64,000 bases of DNA, taken from positions 1-64,000 of the forward strand of contig NZ_JXXU01000020.1 of the NCBI RefSeq assembly GCF_000967495.1. The letters run 5' to 3'. Made by a program: the position numbers and the translations under genes. The stretch is from Vibrio neptunius. GTDB lineage: Bacteria; Pseudomonadota; Gammaproteobacteria; Enterobacterales; Vibrionaceae. Below the pieces are notes generated by a model. The model did no database searches. It saw only the letters and a list, made by a program, of their open reading frames with translations, and was not told the origin of the DNA. The stretch's first letter is position 1, and each line of letters opens with the position of its first letter. Below, one piece after another: positions 36,430 through 45,705 of the stretch.

Positions 36430-37405
36430 GATTACACTAGTTGAAGCAGTAAACCTCGCTTTGCACCATGAAATGAGCAAGGATTCCAAGGTCGTTTTAC
36501 TGGGGGAGGATGTCGGTGACAATGGTGGTGTCTTTCGCGCTACGGTTGGCTTAAAAGAAAAATTCGGTTTCAAGCGAGTTATCGACACACCTCTTGCAGA
36601 AGCACTTATCGGCGGGGTCAGTGTTGGTATGGCCACTCAGGGGCTACGTCCTGTGGCTGAGTTTCAATTCCAAGGATTTGTTTTCCCAGCTATGGAACAT
36701 CTAATGTGCCACGCTGCACGTATGCGCAACCGGACACGTGGTCGTTTAACCTGTCCAGCCGTTTTCCGAGCCCCATTTGGTGGCGGTATCCATGCACCGG
36801 AACACCACTCGGAGAGTATCGAGGCTCTATTTGCCCACATTCCTGGCTTTCGAGTAGTAATTCCTTCCTCTCCACAACGTGCCTACGGACTGCTGTTGGC
36901 CGCAATCCGCAGCAACGATCCAGTAATGTTTTTTGAACCAAAACGTATTTATCGCACAGTGAAATCTAATGTCGTTGATAATGGTGAGGCTCTTCCTTTG
37001 GACAGCTGCTTTACGTTACGCAAAGGACGCGATGTCACTTTAGTGACGTGGGGAGCTTGCGTAGTTGAGTCACTGCAAGCAGCACAAGCTCTCTCTGAAC
37101 AGGGTATTGAAGCTGAAGTGATTGATTTAGCCAGCATCAAGCCTATCGACATGGATACTATTTTGAAATCCTTAGACAAAACAGGTCGCTTACTTGTCGT
37201 CCATGAAGCGAGTAAAACCTGCGGGGTTGGTGCAGAGATCATCGCTCGAGCAGCTGAACATGCGATGTGTAATCTCAAAGCGCCACCGAAACGTGTTACA
37301 GGCATGGACACGGTTATGCCTTACTATCGAAATGAAGACTATTTTATGATTCAGGAAGAAGACATTGTTATTGCAGCAAAAGAACTCGTGGAGGGATGGA
37401 AATGA
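36422..37405 (+). CDS. 2-oxoacid dehydrogenase E1 beta subunit
   Basis: 327 residues, starting eight bases before the end of the alpha gene with GGAGG upstream, so translation is coupled. Family landmarks: VVLLGEDVGDNGGVFRAT near residue 24, DTPLAEALIGG, the PAVFRAPFGGGIHAPEHHSE active-site loop with histidines, and the C-terminal transketolase-type domain (VTLVTWGACV, IEAEVIDLASIKPID). It forms the alpha2-beta2 E1 heterotetramer that decarboxylates the 2-oxoacid. Confidence 0.94.
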   Translation: MSEITLVEAVNLALHHEMSKDSKVVLLGEDVGDNGGVFRATVGLKEKFGFKRVIDTPLAEALIGGVSVGMATQGLRPVAEFQFQGFVFPAMEHLMCHAARMRNRTRGRLTCPAVFRAPFGGGIHAPEHHSESIEALFAHIPGFRVVIPSSPQRAYGLLLAAIRSNDPVMFFEPKRIYRTVKSNVVDNGEALPLDSCFTLRKGRDVTLVTWGACVVESLQAAQALSEQGIEAEVIDLASIKPIDMDTILKSLDKTGRLLVVHEASKTCGVGAEIIARAAEHAMCNLKAPPKRVTGMDTVMPYYRNEDYFMIQEEDIVIAAKELVEGWK

Positions 37406-38538
37406 GATCATTTTTACTGCCAGATCTTGGTGAAGGACTTGCAGAGTCGGAAATAGTGCAATGGCACGTCAATGTCGGTGACATGGTCGAAGTTGACCAG
37501 ATCATTTTGACCGTTGAGACCGCAAAAGCCGTCGTCGAAGTGCCCGCACCATACAGTGGTAAGATAGTAAGTCGCCATGGCGAAGAAGGTGATGTGATCA
37601 ACATTGGCAGCCTTTTACTTGAAATCGAACAAGAAGGTGCTGCACAAAAATCAGAATCAAAACAAAAAGATGCTGCTACGGTAGTCGGCAACGTATCAAG
37701 TCAAACTCACCAAGTCGATGTTGACGATTTTTGGATCGGCGCCTCACACAATACTAGCGAAGGTTCACCCGTCACGGCTATGCCTTCTGCACGTTTGCTC
37801 GCGAAGAAGTTGGGAGTGGACCTTCTTCAAGTAGAAGGTAGTGGTCATGGTGGCCTGATCACCGACGCCGATATTTATGAAGAGGCAGGTAAGCAACAAC
37901 CAGGAACTGAAGTGCTCAAAGGTGCGCGTCGAACCATGGCTGGAACCATGGCTGAATCGCACCACAACGTCGCGTCTGTCACCATTACAGAAGAAGCCCT
38001 GTTGGAAAACTGGAATAAAGGCGAAGACATTTCTGGGCGTCTCATCCAGGCCGTCGTATATGCATGTGAACAAGAGCCAGCACTCAATGCTTGGTTTGAT
38101 GCTGAAACTATGACTCGCTGTGTGCATAGCACGGTGAACATAGGCATTGCTGTCGATAGCAGTCATGGGTTATATGTGCCTGTTTTACGCAACGCCAACG
38201 AAGTAAAAACGGAAGACATACGCTCTTGGCTCAATGAAACAGTGACTGGCATCCGTGACCGTAAAATCGGACGTGAACAGTTGCAGCACGGTACCATTAC
38301 TCTCTCTAACTTTGGTGCGATTGCAGGTATCTACGCGACGCCGGTCGTCTCTCCACCTCAGGTCGCGATTGTGGGTGCAGGTCGCATCATTGAAAAAGTG
38401 GTAATGCGAAATAATGAAGCCGTGGCTGTAAAAGCTATGCCTCTCTCTGTCACCTTTGATCATAGAGCTTGTACAGGCGGCGAAGCCGCTCGTTTTACCA
38501 AGCTACTGGTTGAACACTTGGAGAAGAAATTAGACTAA
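37402..38538 (+). CDS. 2-oxoacid dehydrogenase E2 (lipoyl acyltransferase)
   Basis: 378 residues from ATG 37402, which overlaps the beta stop as ATGA and has GGAGGG six bases upstream; ATG 37396 is too close to it. One lipoyl domain (Lys42 in VETAKAVVE), an acidic/Gln linker, a peripheral subunit-binding domain (about 118-155, SARLLAKKLGVDL), and a catalytic domain of about 210 residues. The active-site motif reads DHRACTGG (353-360): His354 is present, but the usual Asp four residues later is Thr358. It transfers the acyl group to CoA. No E3 gene follows, so Lpd must come from elsewhere. Confidence 0.93.
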   Translation: MRSFLLPDLGEGLAESEIVQWHVNVGDMVEVDQIILTVETAKAVVEVPAPYSGKIVSRHGEEGDVINIGSLLLEIEQEGAAQKSESKQKDAATVVGNVSSQTHQVDVDDFWIGASHNTSEGSPVTAMPSARLLAKKLGVDLLQVEGSGHGGLITDADIYEEAGKQQPGTEVLKGARRTMAGTMAESHHNVASVTITEEALLENWNKGEDISGRLIQAVVYACEQEPALNAWFDAETMTRCVHSTVNIGIAVDSSHGLYVPVLRNANEVKTEDIRSWLNETVTGIRDRKIGREQLQHGTITLSNFGAIAGIYATPVVSPPQVAIVGAGRIIEKVVMRNNEAVAVKAMPLSVTFDHRACTGGEAARFTKLLVEHLEKKLD

Positions 38539-39692
38539 GTTCTCGCCGTAACCTGATTACGGCCATTTTCCTTAGCGTTATAGAGTGCCTGATCTGCGCG
38601 CTCTATAACGCTTTCCCAATCGTCATCCCCATTGAACTGAGTGACACCAAAGCTCGCCGTACAAGACTCAACGTTCGTAGGTAACATCCTCGCTCTTTTT
38701 ATCGCTTCTCGGAGTTTCTCTGCCACAATGACCGCATTATCCACATCAGTATTAGGCAAGAGTACCAAGAACTCCTCGCCGCCATAGCGAAAACTTAAGT
38801 CATCTTTTCGAGTTTGCAGGATTAATAACTTACCCGTTGTGCGTAACACACGATCTCCTGCCTGGTGACCGTAGGTATCGTTCACTTTTTTAAAATGATC
38901 AATATCAAGCAGCAACACAGACAACGGCTGCCTGTGCCGACTTGATCTGGCTAACTCTTTTGGCAGTAATTCTTCCAACGCTCGACGATTATAAAGCTGA
39001 GTCAACTCATCTTTGATCGATGTGTCATAAATTGTCGCGACGAGTCGCCCAGTAAGCATCCACGTCACTGAAAATCCGACAAAAACAATCATCAGCAATG
39101 TGCTAACAAAAGCCAACTGATGTGCAATACCCGAAATCATGAAATCGTCAATCTGTTGTTCAAACAGCGTCCAAGTAAAGCGAAATAAATTGTAGCCACC
39201 CTGAGTCGCCAGCCCGAACGAGAGCAAAAATTTGGAGGGAGTAATATCTGTGCTTTGCCCTTTTTGATTGGCAAGTATCGCAATAAAACACAAACTAGAA
39301 ACATAAATGGTCATCAAAATGACACGTGCATTGGTCGACGGCATAAAAAACGTAAAATATGTCAGTCCGATGACCAATATCGGAAAACTATAGAAGCCGA
39401 TATTGGCCATGACCCTAGGGAACCGCCTAAACTGGCATACGCCCAATAATAAAATGATGTAACTAAAAGCCATCAAGGAGTTGGCGAGTATCTTGGAAAC
39501 CCAGTGAGTAATTTGGTTGCCAAAACTCAAGAGAAGAAAACTGATGGAGAGAAGCAGAAGTGCAGAGGCAATCGTGCTGATCCCTCTAACGGTAGGCTGA
39601 AGTTGTTGAATCAATAACAACCCTATGCAATAGCACAAAGACAACAAAACACAGATGATGGACAAGGTAGTGATATCTAAGTGTATGCCCAT
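38535..39692 (-). CDS. membrane diguanylate cyclase (GGDEF)
   Basis: 385 residues. Seven or so hydrophobic helices in the first 215 residues, of no sensor family I recognise, then a GGDEF domain. The active site is GGEEF at 304-308, with an intact inhibitory I-site RKDD (295-298) exactly five residues before it, so feedback by c-di-GMP is expected. DIDHFKKVNDTYGH binds GTP and metal. Its 3' end overlaps that of the convergent E2 gene by four bases, leaving no room for a terminator. Confidence 0.93.
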   Translation of the reverse strand: MGIHLDITTLSIICVLLSLCYCIGLLLIQQLQPTVRGISTIASALLLLSISFLLLSFGNQITHWVSKILANSLMAFSYIILLLGVCQFRRFPRVMANIGFYSFPILVIGLTYFTFFMPSTNARVILMTIYVSSLCFIAILANQKGQSTDITPSKFLLSFGLATQGGYNLFRFTWTLFEQQIDDFMISGIAHQLAFVSTLLMIVFVGFSVTWMLTGRLVATIYDTSIKDELTQLYNRRALEELLPKELARSSRHRQPLSVLLLDIDHFKKVNDTYGHQAGDRVLRTTGKLLILQTRKDDLSFRYGGEEFLVLLPNTDVDNAVIVAEKLREAIKRARMLPTNVESCTASFGVTQFNGDDDWESVIERADQALYNAKENGRNQVTART

Positions 39693-39755
39693 AGAGCCTC
39701 TCCCACTATGCAGCTAATAGCTACAGTTTAGGAGAGATATCGGTTATTTACTTAT

Positions 39756-39784
39756 AAAAACGCCCACTCAATGAGCAGGCGTTC
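39756..39784 (-). terminator. terminator of etfBA
   Basis: On the - strand AACGCC and GGCGTT form the outer stem with an inner CTC/GAG pairing, followed by TTTTAT. It lies between etfA and the start of the cyclase gene. Confidence 0.8.
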
Positions 39785-39794
39785 TGTTTGGGTT

Positions 39795-40733
39795 TTAGAT
39801 AGCACTGGTTAGCTCTGGTAGAATTTCAAACAAGTCTCCAACCAAACCGTAGTCGGCAATCTGAAATATTGGCGCTTCTGGGTCACTATTGATAGCCACA
39901 ATTACCTTAGAGTCTTTCATCCCTGCCAAATGTTGAATTGCTCCCGAAATCCCAACAGCAATATAAAGCTCCGGTGCGACGATTTTACCTGTCTGTCCAA
40001 CCTGAAGATCATTCGATACAAACCCCGCATCCACAGCAGCACGAGACGCACCAATGGCACCACCCAACTTGTCAGCAAGTTGCTCGACCATGACAAAGTT
40101 TTCTTTACTACCTAATCCACGCCCACCTGACACAACCACTCTTGCCGCTGGTAAATCAGGGCGACTGCTTTGTGTTTTTTGGCGTTCGACCAGTTCAGAA
40201 AGTGGATTGCCTATATTGATATCAATCGGTTTGATTATGGCCGATGAGCTGTCATCTTTGCCTGCTAAGTCAAACGCAGAGCTGCGAATAGTGATAACTT
40301 TGATTCGATCTGATGATCTTACTCTAGCCAGAGCATTACCGGCGTAAATAGGTCTTATGACGGTGTCCTCTGATTCTATCGTGACCACATCCGATAACTG
40401 ACCAACGTCGAGTAAAGCAGCGACTCTAGGCATCAGGTTTTTGCCAAACGTGGTCGCAGGAGCCAGAACATGCGTGAAATCGGCCGCAATCTGTTGTACC
40501 AGCAACGCGCAGTTTTCAGCCAGCTGGTTTTGATAGATTTCAGAATCCGCCACCAGCACCTCTTTTACCAGCCCAACTTTAGCGACCTGCTCAACCACTG
40601 ACTGGCAATCTCCTCCAACCACAAGCGCGCTCACTTCAGTGCTCAATGAAGCGGCCGCTGACAAAGTTTTCAAAGTATCTGCTATTAAGGATTGGTTATC
40701 GTGCTCGACGATGACTAACGTTTTTGCATTCAT
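39795..40733 (-). CDS. etfA: electron transfer flavoprotein alpha subunit
   Basis: About 312 residues. The C-terminal FAD-binding half is diagnostic: VVSGGRGLGSKENF, GGAIGASRAAVDAGF, VGQTGKIVAPELYIAVGISGAIQHLAG and AINSDPEAPIF. GTG 40748 and ATG 40739 also fit the frame, but ATG 40733 lies seven bases from AGAGG. With EtfB it takes electrons from the acyl-CoA dehydrogenases encoded nearby and hands them to ETF-QO. It follows etfB closely in one operon. Confidence 0.95.
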   Translation of the reverse strand: MNAKTLVIVEHDNQSLIADTLKTLSAAASLSTEVSALVVGGDCQSVVEQVAKVGLVKEVLVADSEIYQNQLAENCALLVQQIAADFTHVLAPATTFGKNLMPRVAALLDVGQLSDVVTIESEDTVIRPIYAGNALARVRSSDRIKVITIRSSAFDLAGKDDSSSAIIKPIDINIGNPLSELVERQKTQSSRPDLPAARVVVSGGRGLGSKENFVMVEQLADKLGGAIGASRAAVDAGFVSNDLQVGQTGKIVAPELYIAVGISGAIQHLAGMKDSKVIVAINSDPEAPIFQIADYGLVGDLFEILPELTSAI

Positions 40734-40744
40734 ATTCATTCCTC

Positions 40745-41494
40745 TCACAATACCTTGGCTTCATTCTTAAGCTTGTCGACCAGTTCGCTCACGCTGGAAA
40801 CCATTTCTCCTGATGAACGCTCAGCAGGTGCAATCACTTCGATAATTTCATGGCTGTGTTTCAGCTCGATACCCAAATCCGCTACTGGGATAACGTCCAA
40901 TGGCTTTTTCTTTGCTCTCATGATATTTGGCAGTGAAGCATAACGTGGTTCATTAAGACGTAAATCGGTACTGATAATCGCAGGCATGGTCATCTTGACC
41001 GTTTCCAAACCGCCGTCAACTTCTCGTGTCACACTTACCTGATCACCTTCTACCTTCACATGCGATGCAAACGTACCTTGTGGTCGTTCCGTCAATGCAG
41101 CCAGCATTTGTGCAACCTGATTATTGTCTGTATCGATAGACTGTTTACCAACCAGAACAATACCTGGTTTTTCTTGTTCCATTAACGATTTGAGCAACTT
41201 GGCGACAACCAAAGGCTCAGGTGACACATCCGTTTCAACGTGAATCGCTCTGTCTGCCCCTAATGCGAGTGCGCCTCTTAAATTTTCCTGACTCGCAGCA
41301 TCACCAATAGAGGCCACAATCACTTCTTGAGCGACGCCTGCCTCTTTCAAGCGCACCGCCTCCTCCACTGCAATTTCACAAAAGGGATTCATCGACATTT
41401 TGACATTATTGGTTTCCACACCACTGCCATCACTCTTCACCCTCACCTTCACATAAGGATCAATCACTCGCTTTATGGCTACTAGTACTTTCAC
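40745..41494 (-). CDS. etfB: electron transfer flavoprotein beta subunit
   Basis: 249 residues with all family landmarks: VAIKRVIDPYVKVRVK at the N-terminus, MNPFCEIAVEEAVRLKE, and the AMP-binding segment LVGKQSIDTDNNQVAQMLAA. It pairs with EtfA as a soluble FAD/AMP heterodimer. First gene of etfBA, divergent from ETF-ubiquinone oxidoreductase across a 217-base region holding a LiuR-type palindrome. Confidence 0.96.
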   Translation of the reverse strand: MKVLVAIKRVIDPYVKVRVKSDGSGVETNNVKMSMNPFCEIAVEEAVRLKEAGVAQEVIVASIGDAASQENLRGALALGADRAIHVETDVSPEPLVVAKLLKSLMEQEKPGIVLVGKQSIDTDNNQVAQMLAALTERPQGTFASHVKVEGDQVSVTREVDGGLETVKMTMPAIISTDLRLNEPRYASLPNIMRAKKKPLDVIPVADLGIELKHSHEIIEVIAPAERSSGEMVSSVSELVDKLKNEAKVL

Positions 41495-41646
41495 AGCTCC
41501 TCCTTGGTGCTAACAGCATTTTTCACAACGATTACAATTGGATAACTCATCGTCTTATGTACAGTTCACTCATTTTAATGAGCGGCTTAACATCTCGTTA
41601 AACCTGTTTCATGTCGGATTTTTTGCCTATACTCAGCTTAGTAAAG

Positions 41647-41662
41647 TTTACGTTTACGTCAA
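41647..41662. promoter_or_regulatory. LiuR-type operator between etfBA and ETF-QO
   Basis: TTTACGTTTACGTCAA, a near-palindrome with the same ACGT-N2-ACGT core as the two sites beside liuR. A TATAGT hexamer follows 6 bases later on the + strand and could be the -10 box of the ETF-QO promoter. It would bring electron transfer under the same regulator. Confidence 0.65.
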
Positions 41663-41711
41663 CTGCACTATAGTTATGTATAAGATTTAATTGGCAAGGT
41701 AGGTTTACACC

Positions 41712-43379
41712 ATGGAAAGAGAATGTATGGAGTTTGATGTCGTCGTCGTTGGAGCGGGCCCTGCGGGGTTATCCACCGCAATCAAACTTGCCCAGCTCAG
41801 CAAAATCAAACAATTACCTCTATCAATCTGTGTTGTTGAAAAAGGGGCTGAAGTCGGTGCACATATACTCTCAGGGGCCGTATTCGAAACGAGAGCACTG
41901 GATGAACTTTTCCCAGCTTGGAAATCTCTTGGCGCACCGGTCAACAACCCGGTCACTAATGACGAGTTCATATACATGACGACAGCAAGCAATCACATAA
42001 AAATGCCTGCATTTACAACGCCCAAACTGATGCACAACAGCTCAGACAATCATGTCATCAGTCTGTCTAATCTATGCCGTTGGCTCGGACAAAAAGCAGA
42101 AGAGCTAGAGATTGAAGTCTATCCTGGCTTTGCGGCAGCGAGCATCAATTATGACCAATCTGGAGCTGTGACCGGCGTCAACACATCAGATATGGGGCTG
42201 GATAAAGCCGGTGAACAAAAGCCCACCTTCGAGGCAGGCATTGAGCTAAAAGCCAAATACACCGTCTTTGCTGAGGGCGCACGTGGCCATCTCGGTAAAC
42301 AATTGATCGACAAATTCAATCTAAATGAAGGTCGCCAGCCACAACACTATGCACTTGGGTTGAAAGAAATCTGGCAGCTGCCCGAAGACAGCGCAATCCA
42401 TCAAGCAGGCAGCGTCCTCCACGGCGCCGGCTGGCCGCTAAACGAATCAGATTCTAGTGGCGGCAGTTTCCTTTACCACCTAGAAAATCATCAAGTTGTC
42501 GTCGGGCTGATCATTGATTTGAACTATTCGAACCCTTACCTTAGCCCATTTGATGAGTTTCAACGTTTTAAGCACCACCCTGCGATTAAACAATATCTCG
42601 AAGACGGTGAACGGATTTCCTATGGCGCTAGAGCTATCGCTAAAGGCGGCTTTGACTCATTACCTAAACAGCAGTTCCCGGGCGGGCTGTTGATTGGGTG
42701 TGACGCAGGCACGCTAAATTCAGGAAAAATTAAAGGCAGTCACACTGCAATGAAATCAGGCATGCTTGCCGCAGAAGCCGTGTTCTCAGCCCTTGAGGCA
42801 AGTGAGACCCAGCAGGAACCAGATTACCAGAGTCTATTCGAATCATCATGGCTTTATGAAGAACTGAAACAAAGCCGCAATTTTGCGTCTTCAATCCATA
42901 AATACGGTGCCGTGCTAGGAGGTGCACTCGCAACGTTCGAACAAAATATCTGGCAACCTCTGTTTAACAAGGGGGTACCATGGACGATATCAGACCCGAA
43001 GGCTGATCATCTTTCAATAAAGGAAATCTCGCAATGCAACGCGATTGATTACCCTAAACCTGATGGAAAGTTAAGCTTTGATAAACCTTCTTCTGTTTAC
43101 CTCTCTGGGACACAGCATGAAGAGAACCAGCCTTGTCATCTTATCATTACCAATGACAGCATTCCGATTAAGAATCACCTCCCTCTCTATGATGAACCGA
43201 GTCAACGTTACTGCCCAGCGGGTGTTTACGAGATTGTGACCCTTGATAATGCACCCAAGTTGCAGATAAATGCCGCCAATTGTCTCCATTGCAAAACCTG
43301 CGATATAAAAGATCCTTCGCAAAATATCACTTGGCTACCTCCAGAAGGTGGTGGCGGTCCCAATTATCAGAATATGTAA
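41712..43379 (+). CDS. electron transfer flavoprotein-ubiquinone oxidoreductase
   Basis: 555 residues, usual length. N-terminal FAD fold VVVGAGPAGLSTAIKLA, then the family run AHILSGAVFE, the quinone/membrane-associated middle (HYALGLKEIWQLP), and a C-terminal ferredoxin-like part with four cysteines for one 4Fe-4S cluster: RYCPAGVYE and then NCLHCKTCDIKDP. It passes electrons from reduced EtfAB to ubiquinone at the inner membrane. Divergent from etfBA, so the whole route from acyl-CoA to quinone is encoded here. A second ATG at 41727 is also possible. Confidence 0.96.
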   Translation: MERECMEFDVVVVGAGPAGLSTAIKLAQLSKIKQLPLSICVVEKGAEVGAHILSGAVFETRALDELFPAWKSLGAPVNNPVTNDEFIYMTTASNHIKMPAFTTPKLMHNSSDNHVISLSNLCRWLGQKAEELEIEVYPGFAAASINYDQSGAVTGVNTSDMGLDKAGEQKPTFEAGIELKAKYTVFAEGARGHLGKQLIDKFNLNEGRQPQHYALGLKEIWQLPEDSAIHQAGSVLHGAGWPLNESDSSGGSFLYHLENHQVVVGLIIDLNYSNPYLSPFDEFQRFKHHPAIKQYLEDGERISYGARAIAKGGFDSLPKQQFPGGLLIGCDAGTLNSGKIKGSHTAMKSGMLAAEAVFSALEASETQQEPDYQSLFESSWLYEELKQSRNFASSIHKYGAVLGGALATFEQNIWQPLFNKGVPWTISDPKADHLSIKEISQCNAIDYPKPDGKLSFDKPSSVYLSGTQHEENQPCHLIITNDSIPIKNHLPLYDEPSQRYCPAGVYEIVTLDNAPKLQINAANCLHCKTCDIKDPSQNITWLPPEGGGGPNYQNM

Positions 43380-43480
43380 CTGGTTATCGACAAAAATTCA
43401 GCACTTAGTGAAAGTGATCAAAGTTTGTATTTCTAACGTATATGAGAATATCTCTCAACTACAAAACGTGAGGAATATGT

Positions 43481-43936
43481 ATGATTAAACGTAGTGTTGG
43501 AAGGCTTGCAGTGGTGCTTAGCGCAATCAGTTTCGGAGCTCAGGCTGGGGCAGAATGTTCTGTATCTGTTGATGCAAACGATATGATGAAGTTTTCGACG
43601 GATAGCATCAGCGTCCCTTCGAGTTGTAAGGAAGTCACTCTGACTTTAAACCATACAGGTAAGCTAGCAGCAACTTCTATGGGCCACAACGTTGTTATTG
43701 CTGACACAGCCAATGTCCAAGCGGTAGGCACAGAAGGCATGTCTGCAGGCGTAGCAAACAACTACGTCAAACCGGACGACCCAAGAGTCTACGCGTTCAC
43801 CAAAATCATAGGTGGTGGTGAAAGTACGTCAGTAACGTTCAGCACAGAAAAGATGAAGCCAGGGGGTGACTACACTTTCTTCTGTTCTTTCCCCGGACAC
43901 TGGGCAATCATGAAAGGCAAATTTGAGTTCAAATAA
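43481..43936 (+). CDS. azu: azurin (type I blue copper protein)
   Basis: 151 residues with a signal peptide; mature azurin probably starts at Ala24 (AECSV). The copper ligands are all visible: His69 (MGHNVV), Cys135 (FFCSFPGH), His140 and Met144 (WAIMKG). Cys26 and Cys49 form the structural disulfide. It is a soluble periplasmic electron carrier. The partner here is unknown; it sits alone after ETF-QO, behind an ordinary spacer. Confidence 0.95.
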   Translation: MIKRSVGRLAVVLSAISFGAQAGAECSVSVDANDMMKFSTDSISVPSSCKEVTLTLNHTGKLAATSMGHNVVIADTANVQAVGTEGMSAGVANNYVKPDDPRVYAFTKIIGGGESTSVTFSTEKMKPGGDYTFFCSFPGHWAIMKGKFEFK

Positions 43937-43950
43937 CGTATTTCTCTAAC

Positions 43951-43980
43951 AAAAAGGCACGTGAATCACGTGCCTTTTTT
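43951..43980. terminator. bidirectional terminator after azurin
   Basis: AAAAAGGCACGTG-AAT-CACGTGCCTTTTTT, near-perfect stem with A- and T-runs on both sides, between azurin and the convergent valine operon. Confidence 0.93.
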
Positions 43981-43998
43981 CCGTCTCAAAGCTTAACG

Positions 43999-44757
43999 TT
44001 ACATAAATATCCCGCCATCGACTTCCAATACACGCGCATTCACGTAGTCATTTTCAAAGATAAATTTAGCGGTATTGGCAATTTCTTTGGCATCGCCCAT
44101 GCGGCCTACAGGCACCATTTTTTCTAGCCTCTCACGAGCTTCTCGCTTCATTGCCCCTGTCATTGAAGTTTCAATCACACCCGGTGCAATAGCGGCTGCT
44201 CGAATACCATAACGTGCTAGCTCCTTACCCCAAGTTGCCGCTAGCGTCGCGACTGCTGCTTTCGATGCCGCATAGTTTGTTTGACCAATGTTTCCCGCAC
44301 GAGCAACACTAGAAATGTTAATAATGACACCTTTTCGCTTGGTATTGATCATCTGAACTGCGGCCTCTCGGCCACATAAAAACGTCCCAGTAAGATTGAC
44401 ATCAATCACGGAACTAAATTGCTCCAGCGACATTTTAGTCAGCTCTCCATCTCTGACTTTAACTAGTAAACCATCTCGCAGAATACCAGCGTTATTAATG
44501 AGTCCATCCAACTGACCAAAATCCGCGACAATGTCACTAAAGACTTGCTCCACTTCGTGTTCGTCTGTCACATTAGCTTTGTATGTTAATGCTTTGACCC
44601 CGAGCATATTGCATTGTTCTTTGGTATCCATCAGGGCTTCTTCGTTAACATCAAGCAGGGCAAGCTCAGCACCAGCCTGCGCTAATGTAATCGCCATCAT
44701 CTGACCTAGGCCTTGACCTGCACCTGTAATCGCTATCACGCTCTGTTTTAGATCCAT
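43999..44757 (-). CDS. short-chain dehydrogenase/reductase
   Basis: 252 residues from ATG 44757, which has ACGGAG seven bases upstream (a TTG two codons earlier is weaker). Classical [12 protein letters not shown] nucleotide motif, NNAG, and the Ser-Tyr-Lys triad in [10 protein letters not shown] and NYAASKAA. It resembles FabG-like and 3-hydroxyacyl-CoA dehydrogenases. As the last gene of the valine operon it may oxidise a 3-hydroxyacyl-CoA, for example from isoleucine; the substrate is inferred only from context. Confidence 0.88.
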   Translation of the reverse strand: MDLKQSVIAITGAGQGLGQMMAITLAQAGAELALLDVNEEALMDTKEQCNMLGVKALTYKANVTDEHEVEQVFSDIVADFGQLDGLINNAGILRDGLLVKVRDGELTKMSLEQFSSVIDVNLTGTFLCGREAAVQMINTKRKGVIINISSVARAGNIGQTNYAASKAAVATLAATWGKELARYGIRAAAIAPGVIETSMTGAMKREARERLEKMVPVGRMGDAKEIANTAKFIFENDYVNARVLEVDGGIFM

Positions 44758-44769
44758 TTGCAAACTCCG

Positions 44770-45672
44770 TTACTTTTTAGATTGATAAAACTCGAACAAA
44801 CTTGAAAAGTCTAGCTCTTCATTGCCATTTGCGTTGTGAAAAGCATAAAGATTTCGTGCTAAAGAGCCCATTGGGACCGAAGATTGACTCTTTGCAGCCG
44901 TATCTAAACCAAGCCCGAGATCTTTCAACATCAGTTTACTCATAAACCCTGGCTTAAATTCGTTGCTAGCCGGTGCGGTTTCCATTACCCCCGGACAAGG
45001 ATTGTATAGCTCAAGCGCCCAGTTACGGCCAGAACTTTGCAGCATGATGTTGGAAAGTACTTTAGGATCCAGCCCATTATCTATGCCTAAGTTCAGTGCT
45101 TCGCATGTCCCTGACATGAGAATACCGAGCATTAAGTTGTTACATATTTTTCCCATCTGACCATCACCCGCTTTACCGGCATGGAAGATGTTTTTACCCA
45201 TATGTTTAAGTACAGACTCTGCTTTTACGAAAGCGGTATCCGAGCCTCCGACAATAAAAGTCAGCGTACCCGCTTGTGCTCCTGCTACACCACCAGAGAC
45301 AGGGGCGTCAACAAAGTCGAGACCTTTTTCTGCCGCGCACTGGGCAACAATGCGTGCCGACTCAGGGTCAACCGTCGAAGAATCAATAAGAAAAGTGCCA
45401 TCTTCAACCATGTTTAACAAGCCAACACCACCGCTATGGTCGCCAAGATAAACCGCTCGGACATGCTCGCCCGCCGGTAACATGGTTACTACCGTATCTG
45501 CGCCTTTCACGGCATCCTCCACGGTGGGCGCAGCAACCGCGCCAGCAGACTCCAATTTCCTGACAGCTTGCGGCATCAAATCAAATACCTGTACTTTCAA
45601 ACCAGCAGCCAGCAAGTTTTCGGCCATTGGGCCGCCCATATTACCTAAACCTATAAACGCTATGGTACTCAT
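44770..45672 (-). CDS. mmsB: 3-hydroxyisobutyrate dehydrogenase
   Basis: 300 residues of the beta-hydroxyacid dehydrogenase family: NAD motif GLGNMGGPMA at 7-16, substrate motif DAPVSGGVAGAQAG at about 120-133, and the catalytic lysine within GQMGKICNN. It oxidises 3-hydroxyisobutyrate to methylmalonate semialdehyde, substrate of MmsA in the same operon. Spacing to neighbours is 6 and 33 bases. Confidence 0.95.
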   Translation of the reverse strand: MSTIAFIGLGNMGGPMAENLLAAGLKVQVFDLMPQAVRKLESAGAVAAPTVEDAVKGADTVVTMLPAGEHVRAVYLGDHSGGVGLLNMVEDGTFLIDSSTVDPESARIVAQCAAEKGLDFVDAPVSGGVAGAQAGTLTFIVGGSDTAFVKAESVLKHMGKNIFHAGKAGDGQMGKICNNLMLGILMSGTCEALNLGIDNGLDPKVLSNIMLQSSGRNWALELYNPCPGVMETAPASNEFKPGFMSKLMLKDLGLGLDTAAKSQSSVPMGSLARNLYAFHNANGNEELDFSSLFEFYQSKK

Positions 45673-45705
45673 TGAATAAATTCCTTCTTTCCCTGCTCTG
45701 AGAGC

